From Neisseriaceae bacterium (GTDB taxonomy: Bacteria; Pseudomonadota; Gammaproteobacteria; Burkholderiales; Neisseriaceae): a stretch of 10,768 nt of DNA. The notes under the pieces were generated by a model that was given only the letters and a program-made list of their open reading frames with translations, did not search any database and was not told the origin of the DNA. This document shows positions 5,727-10,768 of the stretch, in pieces (positions within the stretch are counted from its first letter, which is position 1; each line of letters starts with the position of its first letter). The position numbers were made by a program, and so were the translations under genes. The DNA lies in the NCBI GenBank assembly GCA_030151665.1, contig JASLDB010000088.1:1-10768 (forward strand). Reading direction: 5' to 3'.

Positions 5727-6902
5727 CTAAATTGGCACCTGATATTGCTTAATAAGTTGTAACAAAAATTCATCGCAAGCTGCTAATTGACTTAATTCAA
5801 TGTATTCATTGGGTTGATGTGCTTGTTCTATGCTACCTGGTCCACAAATCACAGTGTGCATACCAGCCAAATGAAATTGCCCACCTTCTGTGGTAAACGC
5901 CACTTTTTTGGGGATTTGTTGCCCAAGTAGTTTGTCCATTAAGGCATATAAGGCATTGGTTTCACTGTCACTTAAGGCTGGAACATGAGCAAGGCTTTCA
6001 AGTTCAATGTGACTGGTGGGCTCGATTGATTGCATTTTGGGCAATAAATGTTCGGCAATAAAGGATTCAATGGGTTGGATAATATCATCGGTATTCATGT
6101 GGGGCAGATTGCGATAATCAAATGTGAATTCACAAAAATTGGGGACAATATTGCTGGCAATGCCGCCTTGTATCATATTGGTTGATAAACTGCTAAATGG
6201 CACATCATAAGCGTTGTCGTGGTCATTTCTTAATTTTAAGGTTTCAGCCAAATCGGTAATAAAGACAATTAAGCGAGCAGCGTATTCAATGGCATTGACC
6301 CCTTTGGGTGTTAATGAAGAGTGACAGCTGTAACCATGCACTTTGCAGCGCAAAACTTGAATGCCTTTGTGGGCGACAATGGTTTGCATATTGGTGGGTT
6401 CGCCGATAATACAATGCTCTGGTTGAATACCGTGTTGTTTGATACTTTCCAATAAGAGTGGGGCACCTAAGCAGCCGACTTCTTCATCAAAACTCAACGC
6501 CAAATGAATCGGTTTGGTTAATGGTGTTTGGCAAAGCATGGGCAGGGCATGGAGTACACAGGCAATAAAACCTTTCATGTCACAACTACCACGGCCATAT
6601 AATTTGCCGTTTTCAATCATGGCTTCAAATGGATTTGATTGCCATGCTTGACCTGTTACAGGCACCACATCAGTGTGACCTGATAAGACCAATCCCCCTT
6701 GTATGTTTTTGTGATTATCCGCAATGCTAACCCATAAATTGGCTTTGGTTTTGTCGGTATTGTGCGTCAATATTGGATTTAAGCCGTATTGCTTACAATA
6801 ATCAGCAATGGTTTGGATTAAATCCAAATTGCTGTTGTGACTGGTGGTGTCAAAGGCAATCAAATGCTTTAACCAATCAATACTTGAGTTTGGGGCTGAC
6901 AT
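5727..6902 (-). CDS. argE: Acetylornithine deacetylase (M20 metallopeptidase family)
   Basis: ArgE removes the acetyl group from N2-acetylornithine to give ornithine in arginine biosynthesis, in the cytosol. The protein has 391 residues, near the usual length of about 385. All M20 di-zinc elements are visible: SGHTDVVP with His76 and Asp78; YGRGSCDMKGF with bridging Asp108; SFDEEVG with general base Glu140 and ligand Glu141; IIGEPT with Glu168; and GPGSIEQAHQPNEY with His362. The dimerisation lid domain lies at about 180-290. The related DapE and other M20 deacylases are alternatives, but the GEPTN and C-terminal motifs favour ArgE. The ATG at 6902 has AAAGG upstream at good spacing. It has its own promoter at 6955-6983 and is insulated from metE by a terminator. 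Confidence 0.9.
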   Translation of the reverse strand: MSAPNSSIDWLKHLIAFDTTSHNSNLDLIQTIADYCKQYGLNPILTHNTDKTKANLWVSIADNHKNIQGGLVLSGHTDVVPVTGQAWQSNPFEAMIENGKLYGRGSCDMKGFIACVLHALPMLCQTPLTKPIHLALSFDEEVGCLGAPLLLESIKQHGIQPEHCIIGEPTNMQTIVAHKGIQVLRCKVHGYSCHSSLTPKGVNAIEYAARLIVFITDLAETLKLRNDHDNAYDVPFSSLSTNMIQGGIASNIVPNFCEFTFDYRNLPHMNTDDIIQPIESFIAEHLLPKMQSIEPTSHIELESLAHVPALSDSETNALYALMDKLLGQQIPKKVAFTTEGGQFHLAGMHTVICGPGSIEQAHQPNEYIELSQLAACDEFLLQLIKQYQVPI

Positions 6903-6954
6903 GGTGTGCCTTTCATTCTTGGAAGTGGGGGATGGTATTGCTTTGGGTTATTTG

Positions 6955-6983
6955 AGTGTAGGGGGTTTGTTCTAATCGTGCAA
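6955..6983 (-). promoter_or_regulatory. Sigma-70 promoter of argE
   Basis: Read on the minus strand, -35 TTGCAC (6978-6983) and -10 TACACT (6955-6960) are separated by exactly 17 bp. The expected start is about 45 bases upstream of the argE ATG. It lies just downstream of the metE terminator, in line with separate transcription. Confidence 0.6.
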
Positions 6984-6991
6984 TGCCCATT

Positions 6992-7015
6992 AAAAAAGCT
7001 GCCAAAAGGCAGCTT
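6992..7015 (-). terminator. metE intrinsic terminator
   Basis: AAGCTGCC (6996-7003) and GGCAGCTT (7008-7015) form a perfect 8-bp stem with a four-base loop. On the minus strand it is followed by a T-run (6992-6995 on the plus strand are A). The right arm carries AGGCAGCTTGAA (7007-7018), one base different from the Kingella-type uptake sequence AGGCAGCCTGAA. Confidence 0.9.
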
Positions 7016-7043
7016 GAATGCAACACAAGGCAAGAAAAGTCGA

Positions 7044-9317
7044 TTAAGCGGATAGTTGTTTGCGCAGTTTTTGGGTAACCGCTAGCATGGTTGCTAGAGC
7101 TGCTTCAACTTCTACCCAACCACGTGTTTTTAAGCCACAATCTGGATTCACCCATAAGCGCTCTGCAGGAATTACTTTAATCGCTTTTTGCAATAGGTTT
7201 TCGATTTCGCTGTCCTTGGGAATGCGTGGGCTGTGAATATCATAAACACCAGGCCCAATATCGTTTGGATAATTAAACTCACCAAATGCGGTCAATAAAT
7301 CCATATCAGAACGAGATGTTTCAATGGTAATCACATCTGCATCCATGGCAACAATGGCAGGTAAAATATCATTGAATTCGGAATAACACATGTGAGTGTG
7401 AATTTGGGTACTGTCTTTGACATTGGCATGACTTAAACGAAATGCTTGGCTTGCCCAATTTAAGTAGCCATTCCAATCTGCTTTTTTCAATGGCAAGCCT
7501 TCGCGGTATGCTGGTTCATCAATTTGAATGATTTTAATGCCTGCATTTTCCAAATCCAATACTTCATCATTGAGTGCCAAGGCAATTTGTTTGGCAACCG
7601 TTTCACGTGAAACGTCATCACGAACAAAACTCCATTGTAATATGGTCACAGGGCCTGTTAGCATGCCTTTCATTGGGCGCTTGGTTAAGCTTTGTGCATA
7701 GGCAGACCAAGCCACTGTCATGGGTTTCGGGCGGCTGATATCACCAAAAATAATGGGTGGTTTCACGCAGCGACTGCCATAACTTTGTACCCAGCCAAAT
7801 TGTGTAAAGCAATAACCATCCAATTGCTCACCAAAATATTCAACCATGTCATTGCGTTCAGCCTCGCCATGTACCAAAACATCCAGACCCAAGTCTTCTT
7901 GTTTTTTGACCACCAAGGCGATTTCGGTTTGCATGGCTTTTTCGTAATCGGTTTGGTTTAACATGCCTGTTTTAAATGCAGCACGGGCTTGGCGAATTTT
8001 TGTTGTTTGGGGAAAAGACCCTATGGTGGTTGTGGGCAATATGGGTAGTTTTAACCATTCTTGTTGGGCTTTGATGCGCACTTCATAAGGGCTTTGGCGC
8101 TGATCGGCATGCTCATGTAGATTGGCCAAGCGAAGATTAACCGACGGTTTGTGAATACGAGCGCTGTTGGCTCGATTGTTTGCTGCTTGATCACTGTCAT
8201 CAAATGCAGCTTGGACAGCAGCAACACCGTGTTGCAAAGCTTGTTTTAAATGGCCCAATTCCACTAATTTTTGATTGGCAAAGGCCAACCAAGATTTGAT
8301 TTCAGTATCTAACTTATCTTCAATGTCTAAGTCTTGTGGTGAATGCAATAAAGAGCAACTGCTAGCAATCCAAAGATTGGTACCAAATTGTTCTTTTAAT
8401 GGCGTTAAGCTTGCCAATAATTGGCTTAAATGGCTGCGCCAAATATTGCGACCATCAACAATGCCCACAGACAATACTTTGTGGCTAGGCCATTCTTGTT
8501 GGAAAACCGCTAATTGTTTTGGGGCACGAACAGCATCAATGTGTATGCCATGAATTGGTAAATTGGCTAATAGTTTGGCATGTTGGCTGATATCGCCAAA
8601 ATACGTACCCAAAATTAATTTGGGTGGTGTCACGCTTAATTCTTGGTAAGTGGTTTTGAATGCAGCTATCCATTCATCTGGTAAATCCAAGGTCAGAATC
8701 GGCTCATCCAATTGCAACCAAGACACATTATGCAAAGCAATTTCTCGTAACAACTGTTGGTACACAGGCAATAAGCGAGGGAGTAAACTTAAGCGATCAA
8801 AATCTCCCCCTTTGCATTTGCCTAAATACAAAAGGCTTAATGGACCAATCAGTGTTGGCTTAACATCATGGCCTAAGCCTTGTGCTTCTTGAATTTGCGT
8901 GATTAATTGATGGCTTTGGGCGCTAAAAGAGGTGTTTTGATGCCATTCTGGTACCAAATAATGGTAATTGGTATCAAACCATTTGGTCATTTCAAGCGCT
9001 GGTTCATCTTGATTACCACGTGCCAATTGGCTGTATTGGGTCAAATTGATATTTTGGACATCAAAGCCAAATCGTTCAGGTGCTGCACCCACTAACAATA
9101 AGGTATCTAAAACATGGTCGTAAAAGGAAAAGTCGCCCACGGCAACAAAGTCCAAACCTGCAGCTTGTTGTGCTGCCCAGTTTTGTTGGCGAATGGTTTT
9201 GGCTACCTGTTGTACATCGGTTTCTGTGTTTTTGCCTTGCCAAAAGCTTTCTAAAGCCAGTTTTAATTCACGTTTTGCACCTATGCGTGGGAAACCACTA
9301 ATATGAGCTGTATTCAT
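7044..9317 (-). CDS. metE: Cobalamin-independent methionine synthase
   Basis: MetE transfers the methyl group of 5-methyltetrahydropteroyl-triglutamate to homocysteine, the last step of methionine synthesis, without vitamin B12. The protein has 757 residues (E. coli 753). The N-terminal half begins with the typical GFPRIGAKRELK (8-19). The catalytic C-terminal half begins at about LPTTTIGSFPQT (427-438). The zinc ligands are all present: His642 and Cys644 in IHTHMCYSEF, Glu666 in ITIETSRS and Cys727 in VNPDCGLKTRGW, one position off the E. coli numbering. HGEAERNDMVEYFGE (483-497) and IQIDEPAYREGLP (597-609) are further family segments. The ATG at 9317 has AAGGAAA upstream. It is divergent from metR, whose product should activate it with homocysteine, and ends at a strong terminator. 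Confidence 0.98.
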   Translation of the reverse strand: MNTAHISGFPRIGAKRELKLALESFWQGKNTETDVQQVAKTIRQQNWAAQQAAGLDFVAVGDFSFYDHVLDTLLLVGAAPERFGFDVQNINLTQYSQLARGNQDEPALEMTKWFDTNYHYLVPEWHQNTSFSAQSHQLITQIQEAQGLGHDVKPTLIGPLSLLYLGKCKGGDFDRLSLLPRLLPVYQQLLREIALHNVSWLQLDEPILTLDLPDEWIAAFKTTYQELSVTPPKLILGTYFGDISQHAKLLANLPIHGIHIDAVRAPKQLAVFQQEWPSHKVLSVGIVDGRNIWRSHLSQLLASLTPLKEQFGTNLWIASSCSLLHSPQDLDIEDKLDTEIKSWLAFANQKLVELGHLKQALQHGVAAVQAAFDDSDQAANNRANSARIHKPSVNLRLANLHEHADQRQSPYEVRIKAQQEWLKLPILPTTTIGSFPQTTKIRQARAAFKTGMLNQTDYEKAMQTEIALVVKKQEDLGLDVLVHGEAERNDMVEYFGEQLDGYCFTQFGWVQSYGSRCVKPPIIFGDISRPKPMTVAWSAYAQSLTKRPMKGMLTGPVTILQWSFVRDDVSRETVAKQIALALNDEVLDLENAGIKIIQIDEPAYREGLPLKKADWNGYLNWASQAFRLSHANVKDSTQIHTHMCYSEFNDILPAIVAMDADVITIETSRSDMDLLTAFGEFNYPNDIGPGVYDIHSPRIPKDSEIENLLQKAIKVIPAERLWVNPDCGLKTRGWVEVEAALATMLAVTQKLRKQLSA

Positions 9318-9422
9318 GATTATTTCCTTTTACCCTGAAATTTTTTGATGTAACCATCTTGCGGATTTTTTTATTATGATGCAAACTCATTATTTTTATA
9401 ATCTTCATTAGAGAAATTCATA
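9318..9422. promoter_or_regulatory. metE-metR divergent control region with candidate MetR sites
   Basis: This 105-bp region separates the two start codons. The MetR consensus is TGAANNNNNTTCA. Two imperfect candidates are seen: TGAAATTTTTTGA (9336-9348) and TGATGCAAACTCA (9377-9389), the second inside the dyad ATGA-N7-TCAT at 9376-9390. For metR, a perfect -10 TATAAT lies at 9397-9402 with only a weak -35 (TTATGA, 9374-9379), so the dyad covers that -35. For metE, CATAAT on the minus strand (9374-9379) could be the -10, with no good -35, as is usual for activator-dependent promoters. This would place one site across both promoters, suiting metE activation with metR autoregulation. Confidence 0.6.
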
Positions 9423-10349
9423 ATGGAAGCTATTGTTGAAATCCGCCATTTGAGAACCTTATTGGCATTAGAAGAAACGGGTAATTTATCGTTGGCAGCA
9501 AAACGATTGTTTTTGACACAATCTGCACTGTCACATCAAATAAGGGTATTAGAAGAGTATTTTGAAACGCCATTGTTTGAACGAAAAACCACACCTGTTC
9601 GTTTTACCCCCACTGGGGATCGGTTATTGCGTTTGGCCAAAGACATGCTGCCCATGGTCGCTCATGCAGAGCGAGATATTATGCAATTATTGGATGGTGC
9701 ATCGGGTGAATTGCGTGTGGCAGTCGAATGCCATACCTGTTTTGATTGGTTAATGCCAGCCATGGATTGTTATCGCAATGCTTGGCCTTCTGTGGAATTG
9801 GATATTGTGTCTGGTTTTCATGTTGACCCCGTTGCACTGTTATTAAGTCATCGATCCGATATTGCCATTGTTTCCAATAATGAAGAACAAAATGGTGTGG
9901 TGTATCGCCCACTTTTTGAATATGAAATGGTTGGTATTGCTGCAAAAAATCATGCCTTGGCAAGTAAATCAGTGTGGCAGGCGGCGGATTTTCAAGATGA
10001 AACCTTAATTACTTATCCCGTACCCGATGAAATGCTGGATTTGATGCGCAAAGTTTTATTGCCAAAAGGGATTAACCCCGCCAGAAGAAACAGTGAATTG
10101 ACCATTGCTATTATTCAATTGGTCGCCAGCCGTCGTGGTGTTGCAACACTGCCATATTGGACGGTGATGCCATACTTGGAAAAAGGGTATGTAAACGCCC
10201 ATCAAGTAACCGATAGTGGTTTACACAGTCAATTGTATGCGGCCATACGAGAAGAAGATGCGAATAAAGCCTATTTGGAGAATTTTTGCCAAATGGTGCG
10301 AGATTTGAGTTTTGCTACCTTACCTGGCTTGAGTCCTTTGGTAGATTAA
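9423..10349 (+). CDS. metR: LysR-type transcriptional activator of methionine genes
   Basis: MetR is a LysR-family DNA-binding regulator that uses homocysteine as co-effector and activates metE (and, in enterics, other met genes). The protein has 308 residues (E. coli 317). The winged helix-turn-helix is at about residues 7-66, with AAKRLFLTQSALSHQIRVLE (25-44) as the HTH and LFERKTTPVRFTPTG (51-65) as the wing. A linker helix and the two-lobed effector domain (about 92-300) follow. The ATG at 9423 gives three residues more than E. coli MetR before the conserved I-[KR]-HL segment; GAGA at 9411-9414 is a weak ribosome site. The expected leader is only about 14 bases. Divergence from metE is the classical arrangement and makes the assignment firm. 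Confidence 0.93.
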   Translation: MEAIVEIRHLRTLLALEETGNLSLAAKRLFLTQSALSHQIRVLEEYFETPLFERKTTPVRFTPTGDRLLRLAKDMLPMVAHAERDIMQLLDGASGELRVAVECHTCFDWLMPAMDCYRNAWPSVELDIVSGFHVDPVALLLSHRSDIAIVSNNEEQNGVVYRPLFEYEMVGIAAKNHALASKSVWQAADFQDETLITYPVPDEMLDLMRKVLLPKGINPARRNSELTIAIIQLVASRRGVATLPYWTVMPYLEKGYVNAHQVTDSGLHSQLYAAIREEDANKAYLENFCQMVRDLSFATLPGLSPLVD

Positions 10350-10712
10350 TTAATTGATAATGTCGTTATTAAATTAAATTACATAAAAATAAAGATAAAA
10401 ATTAATACAAATACCAAATAGGGATAATGTTGTAAATTAATCATATAAAATAAAAAAAAATAAACGATTTTTCAATGATTAATGGTCGGATAATTGATAT
10501 TTAAAATCCATTAAAAGACCATTGTCATATAGGTATTAGCATATATGGTAATGTTACAAAATAGAAGTAAACATTCTATTTTTAATATACATGGAATATA
10601 AAATTAATTTTTTCAATTATAAGTTGATAAAAAACAACAAAATATTGATTGATTTATTGGGTTGCTTAAATTAAGATAACAAAAATTAACAAATTATATT
10701 GAAGAGGGTCTT
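10350..10712. other. AT-rich intergenic region without a gene
   Basis: No plausible gene is seen in these 363 bases, which are clearly more AT-rich than the rest. Visible structure: an A9 run (10452-10460); an inverted repeat AATGGTC/GACCATT (10481-10487/10517-10523) with a 29-base spacer; and a hairpin AAAATAGAA/TTCTATTTT (10558-10566/10574-10582) followed by one more T, which may be a weak metR terminator or a leader element. No better terminator follows metR. Confidence 0.6.
10649..10677 (+). promoter_or_regulatory. Possible promoter of the downstream lipoprotein gene
   Basis: TTGATT (10649-10654) and TAAGAT (10672-10677) are spaced by 17 bp, each matching 4 of 6 consensus bases. In such AT-rich DNA this could be chance. 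Confidence 0.35.
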
Positions 10713-10768
10713 ATGCATAAAAATTTGGCTTTATTGGCTTTGGCTATTTTGGTAACAGGCTGTACTTA
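10713..10768 (+). CDS. N-terminus of a predicted lipoprotein, cut by the window end
   Basis: Only 18 codons are present: MHKNLALLALAILVTGCT. This is a typical short lipoprotein signal peptide: a positive N-terminus (His, Lys), a hydrophobic Leu/Ala core and the lipobox VTGC, with Cys17 to be acylated. AGAGGG (10703-10708) precedes the ATG at fair spacing. The mature part lies outside the window, so no function can be given. The short ORF would continue past the end in the same frame. Confidence 0.75.
   Translation, partial: MHKNLALLALAILVTGCT

Noticed and set aside
7044..9317. Several open frames of 60-90 codons on the plus strand opposite metE
   Set aside because: They are antisense shadows of a gene with complete catalytic motifs and have no ribosome sites or family features of their own.
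10545..10601. Tiny 18-codon open frame in the AT-rich region
   Set aside because: It has no ribosome site, overlaps the AT hairpin and has no recognisable sequence character.
1..10768. Search for CRISPR arrays, insertion sequences, tRNA/rRNA genes, toxin-antitoxin pairs or defence genes
   Set aside because: No spaced repeat array, terminal inverted repeats with transposase, cloverleaf or matching protein motif was found by eye.

Overview
The window reads as an ordinary, fairly AT-rich (roughly 40% G+C by eye) stretch of proteobacterial chromosome made of housekeeping and metabolic genes. Protein style points to Neisseriaceae or a near relative (Betaproteobacteria). The short TsaC/YrdC protein, with its KKRPQHKGM and STSCN motifs, resembles the Neisseria version as I remember it. 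Several intergenic hairpins also carry 12-mers close to known Neisseriaceae DNA-uptake dialects. The family assignment is inference; no rRNA or other definitive marker is present.

Layout. Positions 1-282 are an AT-rich intergenic segment with five DnaA-box-like 9-mers in mixed orientation. Then come a YigZ/IMPACT-family gene (+, 283-885) and, convergent with it across a bidirectional terminator, a lipoprotein gene with an LprI/DUF1311-like C-terminus (-, 984-1952). Divergent from the lipoprotein is purD (+, 2079-3353), followed closely by a short tsaC-like gene (+, 3394-3966). A promoter overlapping the end of tsaC drives a yybP-ykoY manganese riboswitch with its own terminator, ahead of a UPF0016/GDT1-type manganese exporter gene (+, 4219-4782). 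This converges, over another bidirectional terminator, on a nitroreductase gene (-, 4859-5557). A 169-bp gap with two direct repeats, each a pair of DnaA-box-like sequences, separates the nitroreductase from argE (-, 5727-6902). metE (-, 7044-9317) and its LysR-type activator gene metR (+, 9423-10349) are divergent and share a 105-bp control region. The window ends in a 363-bp very AT-rich segment leading to the first 18 codons of another lipoprotein gene (10713 onward).

How the genes fit together. MetR with homocysteine is the classical activator of metE, so the right-hand block is a self-contained methionine-synthesis unit. The riboswitch and exporter form a manganese-homeostasis unit. purD (purines), argE (arginine/ornithine) and tsaC (tRNA t6A37) are core functions. 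I see no mobile element, CRISPR array, phage gene, toxin-antitoxin pair or evident defence system. The observations most worth a second look are the two clusters of DnaA-box-like sites (35-202 and 5574-5724), because neither neighbours a replication gene inside the window.
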